64,000 nucleotides of DNA, taken from Tritrichomonas musculus (Eukaryota > Parabasalia > Tritrichomonadida > Tritrichomonadidae). A program made the translations under genes and the position numbers. How positions within the stretch are numbered: the first letter of the stretch is position 1; each line of letters opens with the position of its first letter. The notes below the pieces were generated by a model, which searched no databases, was not told the origin of the DNA, and saw only the letters and a list, made by a program, of their open reading frames with translations. Positions 9,348-19,600 of this stretch are shown here, piece after piece. The DNA lies in the NCBI GenBank assembly GCA_039105265.1, contig JAPFFF010000008.1, forward strand, positions 5,332,001 to 5,396,000. Reading direction: 5' to 3'.

Positions 9348-9399
9348 AAAAAGACATATATAAAAAAAACTTAAAATTAGAAGTAATTATTTTTTACTC

Positions 9400-9771
9400 T
9401 TACTCCTTGTCTTTTGGAGATGAAGCTTCTTGTTCATCTTCATCATCTTCTTCTTGTGTCTCTTGCGAGTCAGGCACTATAGGCACGTGAAAGCCAATAG
9501 ATTTTGGTGTTGTAGATTGAGGAATCTTTTTATGAAAAACCTCGCAGGTAGTGAGATTCATTTGAGTAAGTGCTTCAGCAATCTTGTTCATGTTTGCTTG
9601 TATCAAAGGGTCATAGATGGTGCAGACATTAGATGATGTCGAGTTTATTATTTTTTGGTTGAACAGAAATATCACCTCTTTAATAGCATTGGCTATTTCA
9701 ACATGAGCATTTTTGATAGCTAGCTTTTGCTGTTTTTGGAATTCTTTGAAGTCATTTCCAGAACGCGACAT
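9400..9771 (-). CDS. Small element protein with acidic tail, 123 aa, unknown
   Basis: 123 residues, identical in both elements. The N-terminal two thirds is probably helical (FKEFQKQQKLAIKNAHVEIA ...). The C-terminus is very acidic (QETQEEDDEDEQE). The ATG follows TCATTTTTTAAA, a trichomonad initiator-like motif directly upstream. It is divergent from the bZIP-like gene that starts at 9848, with 76 bp between the two start codons, suggesting a shared bidirectional promoter and possibly coordinated early expression. Confidence 0.6.
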   Translation of the reverse strand: MSRSGNDFKEFQKQQKLAIKNAHVEIANAIKEVIFLFNQKIINSTSSNVCTIYDPLIQANMNKIAEALTQMNLTTCEVFHKKIPQSTTPKSIGFHVPIVPDSQETQEEDDEDEQEASSPKDKE

Positions 9772-9847
9772 TTTAAAAAATGAAGTGATTTTGTTTGCGA
9801 ATATTCAATTTTCAAAAATAATTCAATTTTTTTTCTCGAATGAAATC

Positions 9848-10138
9848 ATGAGCCAAAATTTAGATTTGGGTGAGTTCAAGGAAACAGCTATCATCAAGAA
9901 GTTGAAGAAGTCCAAGAGTAACAACAACCTCAAAAATATTGATACTGCAAAAACTGAAACAACAGAAAAACGTGGTAGAAAGCAAAAGTATGCAACAGTT
10001 GAAGAACGAAATGAAGCACGTAAACAACAGCAAAAGGCATATCGTGAAAGAAAGAAAAGAGAAATACAAAGTATGAAGGAAAAAATAATGTCGTATGAAA
10101 GCAAAAAGGTAGCTTATGAGGAAAAAGGTAGCTTATGA
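9848..10138 (+). CDS. bZIP-like basic DNA-binding protein
   Basis: 96 residues from ATG at 9848; an ATG eight bases upstream opens only a three-codon frame. The stretch NEARKQQQKAYRERKKREI followed by QSMKEKIMSYE resembles a bZIP basic region (compare the AxRAFRERK type of fungal Yap1/Pap1 factors) with the first turns of a coiled coil. KRGRKQKY just before it is AT-hook-like. The C-terminus runs straight into the 19-bp tandem array and stops inside it, so its last residues are repeat-encoded. It could be the element's own regulator or chromatin protein; the family assignment is tentative. Confidence 0.6.
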   Translation: MSQNLDLGEFKETAIIKKLKKSKSNNNLKNIDTAKTETTEKRGRKQKYATVEERNEARKQQQKAYRERKKREIQSMKEKIMSYESKKVAYEEKGSL

Positions 10139-10430
10139 GGAAAAAGGTAGCTTATGAGGAAAAAGGTAGCTTATGAGGAAAAAGGTAGCTTATGAGGAAA
10201 AAGGTAGCTTATGAGGAAAAAGGTAGCTTATGAGGAAAAAGGTAGCTTATGAGGAAAAAGGTAGCTTATGAGGAAAAAGGTAGCTTATGAGGAAAAAGGT
10301 AGCTTATGAGGAAAAAGGTAGCTTATGAGGAAAAAGGTAGCTTATGAGGAAAAAGGTAGCTTATGAGGAAAAAGGTAGCTTATGAGGAAAAAGGTAGCTT
10401 ATGAGGAAAAAGGTAGCTTATGAGGAAAAA
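10103..10430 (+). repeat. 19-bp tandem array, about 17 copies
   Basis: Head-to-tail copies of GTAGCTTATGAGGAAAAAG, essentially without variation, between the bZIP-like gene and the convergent gene at 10464. The period is 19, so the array cannot keep one reading frame, and it is not coding beyond the first unit. The element B array (34245-34534) has about 15 units, one of them variant. Such homogeneous iterons beside a putative DNA-binding gene could be protein-binding sites or a simple minisatellite. Confidence 0.95.
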
Positions 10431-10463
10431 CATGTAGTTAAAAAAAAAAAACTTTTTTTTTAG

Positions 10464-10889
10464 TTATTCATTTTTCTTGTAGTACATTGTGATGAACTTC
10501 TTGTTTCTTTTCACTTTCTTATGTGTAAAGTGTCTCTTTGTTCCATCGAGATGCCCGAAACCAAGTCGAGTAATAGATAGTTCATGACCAAAGAACATGT
10601 TGTACAAGTTAACAATGTCTCTTGCAGGATAACAATCTTTTTCGAGGCTGTCAAACCATTCATCATACCTCTTTTTTTGTTTTGCTCGAAGTCGATGTGC
10701 ATCATTTTCAAGAGCATGAGCATAATTTTCACACATCGTTCTTAAATTTGATGTATCATCTTCAACTTTTAGTTGAGATATTTTTTTCGACATGTTTATA
10801 TTAATTTTGTAGTCGAATGAATCATGATCTTTAGGAGGTGTTTGTTTTTGTAAAATATCTTCTATTTTATCTTCTTCTTCATTCATCAT
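10464..10889 (-). CDS. Conserved element protein, 141 aa, unknown
   Basis: 141 residues, identical in both elements. Acidic N-terminus, then a helical stretch with LRTMCENYAHALENDAHRLR and a basic end (HFTHKKVKRNKKF). The block KKRYDEWFDSLEKDCYPARD to LSITRLGFGHLDG looks like a small globular domain but I do not recognise it. The gene ends 33 bp from the 19-bp array and is divergent from the coiled-coil gene at 11080 across 190 bp of AT-rich DNA. Confidence 0.6.
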   Translation of the reverse strand: MMNEEEDKIEDILQKQTPPKDHDSFDYKININMSKKISQLKVEDDTSNLRTMCENYAHALENDAHRLRAKQKKRYDEWFDSLEKDCYPARDIVNLYNMFFGHELSITRLGFGHLDGTKRHFTHKKVKRNKKFITMYYKKNE

Positions 10890-11079
10890 TAATAAAATAA
10901 TAGTGATATTAATAAATATATTTTTTTAAAATTTCAATATATTTTATTTTTTTTAATTCAATTTTTGAATTTTTATAGTTAATGTAACTTTTTCAAAGAA
11001 AAATATCCACCTTCGAGTTTTTCTACGAAATTTAAAATTTAGTGATATCAACTAGAAAATAGATCATTTTTATACTTGT

Positions 11080-12498
11080 ATGTCATACAACTACAGCTCA
11101 GACAGCGATGTTAGTCTATTTGACTCGATCGAGCAATCGGGTCAACAAGCTCCACCATCAGATCCGCCATCAGCTCCACCCACAGAAGTTTGGCTCAAGA
11201 ACATGACCCCAGAACAACTCGAATCCATGCGACAGTTCATCATGAAGCAGCAAGAAGAAGCAGCAGCTAGATTAAAGAAGAAGCAGCAAGAAGAAGAAGC
11301 AGCTAGATTGAAGAAGAAGCAAGAAGAAGAAGAAGCAGCTAGATTGAAGAAGCAGCAAGAAGAAGAAGAAGCAGCTAGATTGAAGAAGCAGCAAGAAGAA
11401 GAAGCAAGAAGGAAGAAGAAGCAAGAAGAAGAAGCATTAGCAAGATTGAAGCAAGAAGACGATGCAAGAAGGAAGAATCCATATGTTCCATATGTTCCAA
11501 TTTCCAATAAAGTCTTTCCACCACCTCGCTCATATAATATAATACAAGTTCCTCCACCTCCTCCACCTCCTTCTAATCAACAAATACCACCACCTCCAAG
11601 AGTTCTCGCTAGACCATCTGCATTTGTCGAGAATCAAAAACTCGGTTCCAATCCAAAAGAAGAAACAAAGATAGAAGGAGAAGAAGAAGAAGTTGATCAT
11701 GAACAAGAACCATCACCAGCTCGCAAAGAACCATATAAGCCACCGAAAAGTGTTCATGATATGAAATCCAATAGTGATTATAAGGAGGATAATGTTCGTC
11801 CATTCGACTTTCGAGAAGAAATGGAACAATTAATAGAAGAAAATGAAAACTTGAAAGAACGATTAACGAAGTTGGAGGAGAAAATGACTGGTGTAGAATT
11901 TCACATTGAAGACATCAATCACAATGCTGAAGAACTCAGGAAAGACATTGATAATAACGACGAATACGCACTCGAGCTGATGAAATTGGAACTTACTCCA
12001 AAAAAGGTGGCGAAGTACATTAACAAAATTCACGATCTAAAGAAGGACGTGTCAGATCTCAAAAATGCTCAACAAGCTGGTCCTCCAACAGATGATGCAT
12101 TTGCTGAAAAGTTGGCAAGATCGAACTTGATGATGAAAGAAGCTGATTATCTTCGAAACATGTTGGAAGCTGTTGAATCATATGACAAGAAAAAAGCACC
12201 AGATCAGACGAGCGTGTTCAAGTCCTATGGATGGAAGTTGTCCAATTGCGTTTATCATCTTCGACAATACTTATCACAAGAAGAGAAAGAGAAGTTGGAC
12301 AAAGCATGCAGCTTCGAGAGAAGTGGAAGGAAGCAATCACCGAAGCAAGTGCTGAAAGCCATGAGGCAATGGGGTGAATCAATGGAGAAGAACGAAATTC
12401 AACGGAACTCTGAATCGAAGGTGAAAGGAAATGAGTTCCAATATCATTTTCCACATCTCGATGATAATGTCGTTGATGATGATGATTACCCCCAATAA
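11080..12498 (+). CDS. Coiled-coil, Glu/Lys-repeat and proline-rich protein, 472 aa
   Basis: 472 residues. After an N-terminal Ser/Pro segment there is a long charged helix built from AARLKKxQEEE units (about residues 52-130), whose number differs between the two elements (B is 479 aa). A poly-Pro linker (VPPPPPPPSNQQIPPPP) follows, then a second coiled coil around residues 245-345 (EEMEQLIEENENLKERLTKLEEK). The C-terminal third differs from the B copy at many residues, unlike the surrounding genes. It could be a scaffold or tegument-like protein; this is inference from composition. Confidence 0.65.
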   Translation: MSYNYSSDSDVSLFDSIEQSGQQAPPSDPPSAPPTEVWLKNMTPEQLESMRQFIMKQQEEAAARLKKKQQEEEAARLKKKQEEEEAARLKKQQEEEEAARLKKQQEEEARRKKKQEEEALARLKQEDDARRKNPYVPYVPISNKVFPPPRSYNIIQVPPPPPPPSNQQIPPPPRVLARPSAFVENQKLGSNPKEETKIEGEEEEVDHEQEPSPARKEPYKPPKSVHDMKSNSDYKEDNVRPFDFREEMEQLIEENENLKERLTKLEEKMTGVEFHIEDINHNAEELRKDIDNNDEYALELMKLELTPKKVAKYINKIHDLKKDVSDLKNAQQAGPPTDDAFAEKLARSNLMMKEADYLRNMLEAVESYDKKKAPDQTSVFKSYGWKLSNCVYHLRQYLSQEEKEKLDKACSFERSGRKQSPKQVLKAMRQWGESMEKNEIQRNSESKVKGNEFQYHFPHLDDNVVDDDDYPQ

Positions 12499-12559
12499 GA
12501 TAGGTCATAACTAAAAAAATAATTTTTTTAACTTTTTCTTTGTTTTTATTTTTATCGTT

Positions 12560-12567
12560 TCACTTTT
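12560..12567 (+). promoter_or_regulatory. Initiator-like motif upstream of DNA polymerase
   Basis: TCACTTTT lies 15 bases before the ATG at 12582 and fits the trichomonad initiator pattern TCA(T/C)(T/A). It argues that translation starts at 12582 and not at the earlier in-frame ATG at 12540, which would be upstream of the transcript start. Confidence 0.5.
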
Positions 12568-12581
12568 ATTTTATGTTAAAC

Positions 12582-15500
12582 ATGAACAAGGACATTGAAG
12601 ATAATTTTTTAGATGCTATTGGAGATGTCTATGCTGATACAAAATCACAGTTTCGTCGTGAATATAATCGACGTGCAAAACAATACCAAAAGAAAGACAA
12701 ATTTAAAGAAGAAATGAGGAAGCTCATGATTCCTGCAGGACAAGGTATTGGTTTTGCTACAGACATCAATCAAGATGAAGATAAGAGGTACGCATTTACG
12801 GAAGCACTACGACAGATACATAAAAAGAAAAATGTTGGAAGACCTATTGTTAAAGCAATTGCACTTGATGGAACTTATAAGTACTTCACACTCAGTGATA
12901 AGCACAACATCGAAAGTACATTAGGACATATAACAGGAGAACTTGATTTAAGTGAAGACCAATCAGACACTAATCCATATATCTCAAACATGTTCATTCC
13001 AGTTCGATATGAGGTACAATTTATTGACATGAACAAAACAAATGATGGTGTTCATTTTAGAACCAAGATGCAAGATATGGATACTCATGAAATCTATGAT
13101 GATGAAGTCGAAATTGATGAAGACTATCGAAATACACCAGAAGGTAGTTTTTTCCCATACATCAATCTATCACCTATAGACTTATCTACATACCAAATCT
13201 TTCATGAGGTAAGGAAAGAGAACTACAGAGATAATTGTTTTGTATATGCTTGTATACAATCAGGTGTGTTCACTGATGATGAAATAGATGACTTACGATT
13301 TTTTGTTCAAACAAGAGCCATACCCAATAACAAGATAGAAGAAGTAGCTAAAAAGTTCAAGTGCAATTTTAGTATCATTAGAATTGTTGAACAACCTGAT
13401 AAATACAAGTATGAAACAAGAATCAACACCAGAAAGAAAAAATGGTCTGTTGATTTTAAAAGAGAAGTTAACCTGATATTGTTCAAAGACCATTATATGC
13501 TCAACAGGAAAATACCTTGTACATTATTCTACCTTCAACACTATGAAGAACTTGATAGAACATTTGCATATATGCCTTTTGACAAAAGATGTATGATAGC
13601 AAGATTGGAGAAAAATGGAAAGACTGTCAAAGACTATAAACATGAAGGAATCAAACCAATAACCTTTTTCCAAAAGATGTTTGAGTTACATCTATTTGAA
13701 GAAATCAAAGCATGCGAAATGGATATTATCAACACAACTGAATATGAACATGTTAATGACTATGTAAGTCTCGAATATAATGCAGAACATAGTACAAGAC
13801 TCATTGAGAATAATAAAAAGAAACAAAATACATGGTCAAGGATTTATTATAGTGACTTCGAAACAAACTCGACAGTCAGTCCACATATACCATATCTCAA
13901 TTGTACGATCTTTCGAGATGGAGCCAACATACATAAAATATCTATTCAAGGTGAAGATTGTGGACAGAAGCTCTTGAATTATTTATGGAGTGGCTCATTA
14001 ACATATTTTCATAACCTCAAGTATGATGCATGTTTTTTCATTAACACACCTGGATGGGATACACAGATAACAGAACGAAGTGGAACTGTGTTGCAAATCA
14101 TCATGACATTATTCGAAGAAGGTACAAGGAAAGTCAAAAAGCGATTAACATTCAGGAACTCATATAGTATAATACCTCAAGCATTAAGTAAATTTGCTAC
14201 AATGTTCAACCTCAATGTTCACAAGGAAGTCATGGCATATAAGCTATATACACAAGAGAACATTCAAAGAAGAATTGTTGATGCTACTGAGTTCCAACAG
14301 CAATACATCGATGAAAATGCAGATAAGTTATCGAAAGCACAACTTGATGCAAACTGCAAGCAGATTATCGAAAATGCAAAAATCGCAAATTGCTATAATG
14401 ATGGCAAAATCGACATCATTAAATATGCCATCTTCTATTGTTTCAAGGACTGTATTGTTTTGATGAAGGGAATGGAAAAATTTAATGAAGACCTGAAAGC
14501 AGTCTTTAAAGAGACAAAGACAGATATGTATGGTGTTCATGATTTTATATCTATAAGTGCTATTGGATACTGCTTTGCCAAGAAATATGGTTGCTTTGAT
14601 GGATGTTATGAACTATCAGGTAAGTGTCAAGACTTCATACAACGATGTGTCTCTGGTGGAAGAACAATGACAGCAGGTAATGAAAAGCAATACATCGAAG
14701 GAAAGATACAAGACTTTGATGCAGTTAGCTTATATCCATCTGCAATGTATGTTATGGATGGTATACCATTAGGAAGACCTAAAGTAATATCACAAGGTAC
14801 AACACATGAACAACTTATGCAATATGATACATTCTTTATCGAAGTCAACATCAAGAAACTCGAATGTAAATCAAAAGAGCCATATAAATTTGGACAAGTA
14901 TTTACAAGGAATGAAGCAGGTAGTAAAATATTCGGCAATTTCCTTGTTGACCATTATTATATCGATAAAGTAGGTCTCATGGACTTGTTCGAATTTTATG
15001 ATGTTGAATATGAGTTAATACGTGGCTATTACTTTGATGAAGGATTTAACAAGAAAATCAATGAGTTCATTGAGAAGCTCTTTAATCTCAGGGCAAGTTA
15101 TAAAAAGCAAAAGAACCCTCTTGAACAAACAATAAAGCTCCTCCTCAACTCCATATATGGCAAGTCAATATTGAAAGCAACAAAGACTGAAACCAAGACA
15201 GTACCAAAAAGCCAACTATACAAGTACCTATGGAGGAACTACAACTTTATCAAGGAGGTTGTTGAAGATGCTAATATTGATAAGTGCTATGTCAAGAAGT
15301 TGAAACCAATTAATGACCATTTCAACCTACCTCAATTTGGTGCAAGCGTTCTCTCTTGGAGTAAGCACTTAATGAACAGGGTTATGGCTACAGCTGAGCA
15401 AGCAGGTATACCTATCTTTTATCAAGATACTGATAGTATGCATGTACTTGAAAAAGATGTACCAAGGATAGCTGACTTATTCCAGTTCAAGTATCATCAA

Positions 15501-15857
15501 CCTCTTATTGGAAAAAATATGTGTCAGTTTCATAATGACTTTGATGAGTTCCAAGGTAGTCAGGGAGAAATACACTCAAGAAAACTCATTGCACTTGGTA
15601 AAAAGAGCTACCTCGATATCTTGGTTGATGAACAAGGAAATGAAGGATATCATATTAGACTCAAAGGAATTCCAAAACAAGTTATTCTCAACAAGTGCAA
15701 AAGGATGGATATCTCAGTTGAAGAGCTTTTTGAAAGAATGCATGAAGGAGAAAGCATGACATTTGATTTGTTGGATGGTTCGAATGCATTCAGGAAGTCA
15801 AAGACATTTCAACAAACCAACCTACCCAAATTTGCACGTACTCTTAGGTTTACGTAG
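12582..15857 (+). CDS. Protein-primed family B DNA polymerase (pPolB)
   Basis: 1091 residues from ATG 12582, chosen because the in-frame ATG at 12573 is not shared by the B copy and an initiator-like motif lies upstream. Exonuclease motif I is YYSDFETN (D425, E427), Exo II is YFHNLKYDACFF, Exo III is YCFKDCIVLM. Polymerase motif A is QDFDAVSLYPSAMY (D713), B is KLLLNSIYGKS (K852-G860), C is YQDTDSMHV (D949, D951). This is the DNA_pol_B_2 type that initiates on a terminal protein at linear ends. The N-terminal 400 residues include RDNCFVYAC (C219) and LFKDHYML (H304), reminiscent of OTU-type cysteine peptidases. It overlaps the convergent gene at 15850 by 8 bases. Confidence 0.95.
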   Translation: MNKDIEDNFLDAIGDVYADTKSQFRREYNRRAKQYQKKDKFKEEMRKLMIPAGQGIGFATDINQDEDKRYAFTEALRQIHKKKNVGRPIVKAIALDGTYKYFTLSDKHNIESTLGHITGELDLSEDQSDTNPYISNMFIPVRYEVQFIDMNKTNDGVHFRTKMQDMDTHEIYDDEVEIDEDYRNTPEGSFFPYINLSPIDLSTYQIFHEVRKENYRDNCFVYACIQSGVFTDDEIDDLRFFVQTRAIPNNKIEEVAKKFKCNFSIIRIVEQPDKYKYETRINTRKKKWSVDFKREVNLILFKDHYMLNRKIPCTLFYLQHYEELDRTFAYMPFDKRCMIARLEKNGKTVKDYKHEGIKPITFFQKMFELHLFEEIKACEMDIINTTEYEHVNDYVSLEYNAEHSTRLIENNKKKQNTWSRIYYSDFETNSTVSPHIPYLNCTIFRDGANIHKISIQGEDCGQKLLNYLWSGSLTYFHNLKYDACFFINTPGWDTQITERSGTVLQIIMTLFEEGTRKVKKRLTFRNSYSIIPQALSKFATMFNLNVHKEVMAYKLYTQENIQRRIVDATEFQQQYIDENADKLSKAQLDANCKQIIENAKIANCYNDGKIDIIKYAIFYCFKDCIVLMKGMEKFNEDLKAVFKETKTDMYGVHDFISISAIGYCFAKKYGCFDGCYELSGKCQDFIQRCVSGGRTMTAGNEKQYIEGKIQDFDAVSLYPSAMYVMDGIPLGRPKVISQGTTHEQLMQYDTFFIEVNIKKLECKSKEPYKFGQVFTRNEAGSKIFGNFLVDHYYIDKVGLMDLFEFYDVEYELIRGYYFDEGFNKKINEFIEKLFNLRASYKKQKNPLEQTIKLLLNSIYGKSILKATKTETKTVPKSQLYKYLWRNYNFIKEVVEDANIDKCYVKKLKPINDHFNLPQFGASVLSWSKHLMNRVMATAEQAGIPIFYQDTDSMHVLEKDVPRIADLFQFKYHQPLIGKNMCQFHNDFDEFQGSQGEIHSRKLIALGKKSYLDILVDEQGNEGYHIRLKGIPKQVILNKCKRMDISVEELFERMHEGESMTFDLLDGSNAFRKSKTFQQTNLPKFARTLRFT

Positions 15858-16599
15858 TTAACACATCATTGACATCAGTCGAGTTAGATGGTTTAATTTT
15901 GATAGTTATGAACAAAGGACTTTTTAACAATATCGGCTGGTATTGAAAATCTACTAAACTTAATTCTAAAAACTTTAATGAATCTGTATATGTTTTTATT
16001 TTTAATGGTTTACTTTCAGTTTCGAAATCATATATAAGTGGTTTATTATCTAAAGTGAATGTATTTATACTACCAATGACTGAAGGTGTATATTGTTGTT
16101 CACCTATATTCGAGTATATGGCATTACCTTGTAGAGATACTAGATACAACTTAGTATGATTTAATATTGGGATGTCTTTAATATTATATGTTGCATTTGA
16201 TGGTAACACAATAGGCAATGAAGTATTATATAAACCAGTTAATAAAGCAGCCCTATGGGAAATAGAGGTTATTGTTAACGGTGTTTGTGTCTTTATTGTA
16301 AATGTACGAGTAGTATCATTATATTTAAAAGATACCTCCGCAAGCGGATTTAAAACTGCTTCTATTTGCTTGATGGTATAATTATATCTATCTTCGAATT
16401 TAAGCTTGAATGGAATACTGTTATGTGTAAACTCTATATAATCATCTTTCGTACTCAACATAATATTACTTATTGTATTAATTGAAGATACAAAATATTT
16501 AATATATTTACACTTCCATGGTATATCCAAATTGATAGATACCTTATTATATTCATCAGCATTTGTACTCTGCACTGATACTAACATTTTATAATTCAT
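15850..16599 (-). CDS. Candidate minor capsid (penton-like) protein, 249 aa
   Basis: 249 residues with almost continuous beta-strand character (MLVSVQSTN, YIKYFVSSINT, FTIKTQTPLTIT, FLELSLVDFQYQP, PLFITIKIKPSN). The layout 'interface strand, then a short helix such as YTIKQIEAVLNPLA, then alternating strands' is like the single jelly-roll minor capsid proteins described from Polintons. The call is by size, composition and context. Its start codon is 3 bp from the ATG of the giant fibre gene at 16603, so the two are divergently transcribed from almost the same point and share a minimal promoter. The B copy differs at two residues. Confidence 0.5.
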   Translation of the reverse strand: MNYKMLVSVQSTNADEYNKVSINLDIPWKCKYIKYFVSSINTISNIMLSTKDDYIEFTHNSIPFKLKFEDRYNYTIKQIEAVLNPLAEVSFKYNDTTRTFTIKTQTPLTITSISHRAALLTGLYNTSLPIVLPSNATYNIKDIPILNHTKLYLVSLQGNAIYSNIGEQQYTPSVIGSINTFTLDNKPLIYDFETESKPLKIKTYTDSLKFLELSLVDFQYQPILLKSPLFITIKIKPSNSTDVNDVLTT

Positions 16600-16602
16600 A
16601 AA

Positions 16603-19600
16603 ATGTCAATTAAACTTTATTCTTTGCAATCAAGTGAGGCTGAAAAGCTCAAAGACAAAAATATAGAGATAAGTGTTAATGATGAAGGTAATATTGATAT
16701 TATAAGAAATGAGGACCCAGATGATTATCCTACGTTTAGTTGTTTATATAACAAAGCAGAAGTAGACGAAAGGGTAGTCAATGATTATATCGAAAATGGA
16801 GGAAAGCTTGATGGTTTCGGCAATGTACCTATTACACACAAATTTGCCAATTATTTAAAATATGTATTTAAAGGACCTGAAAAGACACCCCAATTAGAAG
16901 GCTCACTACCTGAAAAAGCAGAGTCATATAAGGAGTTGATAAAAGATGAACTTTGCGTAAATACCTTAAATGAATTTATTGAAGAAGAATCTAATACATG
17001 TGAGGCTATTCATGAGATGTATACCGAATTGATGTGTGCTGTTGATGGATATGAACAAATATCAACAGATGAACAACTAGGACAAACAAAGGTTATTCGA
17101 TATCTTCAAGACCCTGTACCACTTCCAACACCAGAGCCTGACCCATTTTTAGCTGAGTTTGGTTATTCGAACCTGGGAGATTTATTGATAAATGTCATAA
17201 AGAATGAAAGAACTAACATGACAACAAAGAGATTCTTATATGAGGCTTTTAATGAATCTAACTTTAAAAATTTCGTATCTAGGATATCTCAATACCATTG
17301 GAATCTAGATAAATTGTCAGTACAAAGAATAGGATATAGATACAAAGGGTGTACAGACTTGGTTGAAGCAGACCAAATTATTGAAGTAAGTAGCCCATGT
17401 GAATTCCTTGATATATATACAAGATACTACTTAGAAAATTACAAACACACTCCTCAAATACTTCAATATTTGCTGTTTTCGAGTGTATTAGGTTTAGGTA
17501 TCTCAAAAGCCTTAAAATTATTTCGACTATCCAAAGCTCCAGATAATAAAATTACCATTACTCATATTGATGGTACTCAAAAGTCAGTCACCTTAAATGA
17601 CCACTTAAATGACGTTCAACGAAATATCGAAGTACTCATGATTGTAATTAATGATTTGATAGGACAAGTATCGCAGATAAAATCCTGTGATTGCAATCAT
17701 GAAGAGGAGGAAGGAGGAGGTGGCATAGGTATCCCGCAAGATGAGATTGATGAATTGACGAACTACCTAAGAAATCAAAATCGACATCTTGAAGAACATT
17801 TAGGTGATATTGATGAGAATATAAATAGATTGAATCTTGGTGAACAAGTACAGTCATTTCAAGATGCTATGCTTGATGTTGTTATGTATGAGGATGCAAT
17901 ACCTGATATAGCAAAACAAGCTATGGAACAACAAGACCAAGAACAACAAATACCAATTTACAGACCAATTGGCGACCGTTCGAACGGTCTATATAATCAA
18001 GATAGTAATTATGTTTGGGACATCATCTATGAGGAATGGCGAGAAAGAGATGATAACTTGGATAGACCTGCAGGATGGAGACGAAATAGGAATGCTCCTG
18101 TACCTCAAAATTACATGTGGGATGTTGTTCATGATGAATGGGTTATGTTAAATATTTATTATCCTTTCGAGGAAGGTTGGAGAGAAGGAGCTAGTGAAGC
18201 AATAGTAGATGTATTAATACCAATCTTTGAAAATGACCATAGAGGACATCTCAGGTATAGTGATAGATATGAAGAATGGGTGTTCTTTCCAGAAGAGAAT
18301 TCATATCTTCATATGCCAACAAATGAAATGTTATACCGTAATAGAGAATATCATGCAGAATTAGGTCAATATGTAGCTTGGAATATCGTAGATGAGGAAT
18401 GGCAAGAACATGGATATGACTTCCAAGATGATGATTGGATTCATGATGAATTATTAGATGCTCCTGACAATTTAATATGGGATATGACACATGAAGAATG
18501 GGTTATTTTATCACAACATTTGGAATGGATAGATAGATGGCGAACACAAAACACCCCAGCAGTAAATGCTCTTGTACGTGCAAGAAATAGTTTTGTTCAG
18601 GTTTTTGGAGAAATAGTTTGGAATGAAGATAAAAGGCAATGGGTTTGGGAACCAAAAGATGACCCATCTCCAATGGCGTTATCAATCGAAAATACGAAAG
18701 AAGCCAAAACAGATAACTCTTCCGCAGTAGCAATACCTGACTTTGTCAAAGGGTTTGATAAATTCGAGGATGTATTAAAATGTTATGGTGTTCAAATATC
18801 GAAAGATACTCCATCATTAGACCCAGTTAAACCAGTACTTGGTAAATATATTATAAAGGGTGATTTAGAAGTAAATGGAAAAATAATATGTGATTCTATT
18901 CCAAGTGGAGGTACCTCACCTGTAGACTCTGATTTTACTATAGAAAATGGTATACCTGAATTTGTTATTACTAATAAGGATGTATACTCTTTATCTAATA
19001 CTATTAATGATGTTGCATACAACCTATTAGGCATCTTTGTACCCGATTTACAAAAACAAGCCTTTTTAAATTCGAATAAGCCTATCTTCAAGATAGTATT
19101 AAGAAAGAATGTAATATATGATGAAAGAGGTCGGTACATAAAAGAGTTCTATATAACATCCAGAAATGGTAAAATAGTTTGTCCAGTTATTACCTACAAT
19201 AAAGAGAATGATTATTGTACCATCAATGATAACTCATCAACAGATGATAGGTATTATATAGCATTCGACAAAAGTCTACCTTTTCACCCTTATACTTTAT
19301 ATTTAAATGGAGAACTAAGTATTATGAATGAATATGAACCGACTGCATTAAAAACAGATAAGGCAATAAAATGTTCTATAATTGAAGCTGAAAATGCTTT
19401 AAAACTCCATAAAAGCGATGTTCACTACTTTTATAAACCATCTATCATCACAGAAGAAACAATAGGAGAGGACGAATATTATAAGATGGTATATGAAGTA
19501 CCTGATAACTATGAAATACCTGATAAATTAAACTTTGTCTTCAAGGAACATTGTTTTGGCAATACATGGAACCTACAATGGAATACTGATAAAAGTCGTG

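Noticed and set aside
10103-10430. CRISPR-like array
   Set aside because: Units are directly adjacent with no spacers, and the genome is eukaryotic; it is a plain tandem array.
11142-11507. Ser/Cys/Phe-rich frame antisense to the Glu/Lys repeat
   Set aside because: A pure reflection of the GAAGAAG repeats; no independent signal.
12540-12581. Upstream in-frame start of the polymerase (MFLFLSFHFYF) as signal sequence
   Set aside because: It lies at or before the initiator-like motif and the second methionine is not shared by both elements.
16290-16310. KTQT in the minor capsid candidate as another LC8 site
   Set aside because: It lies in an evident beta strand (FTIKTQTPLTIT) and lacks the acidic context of the others.
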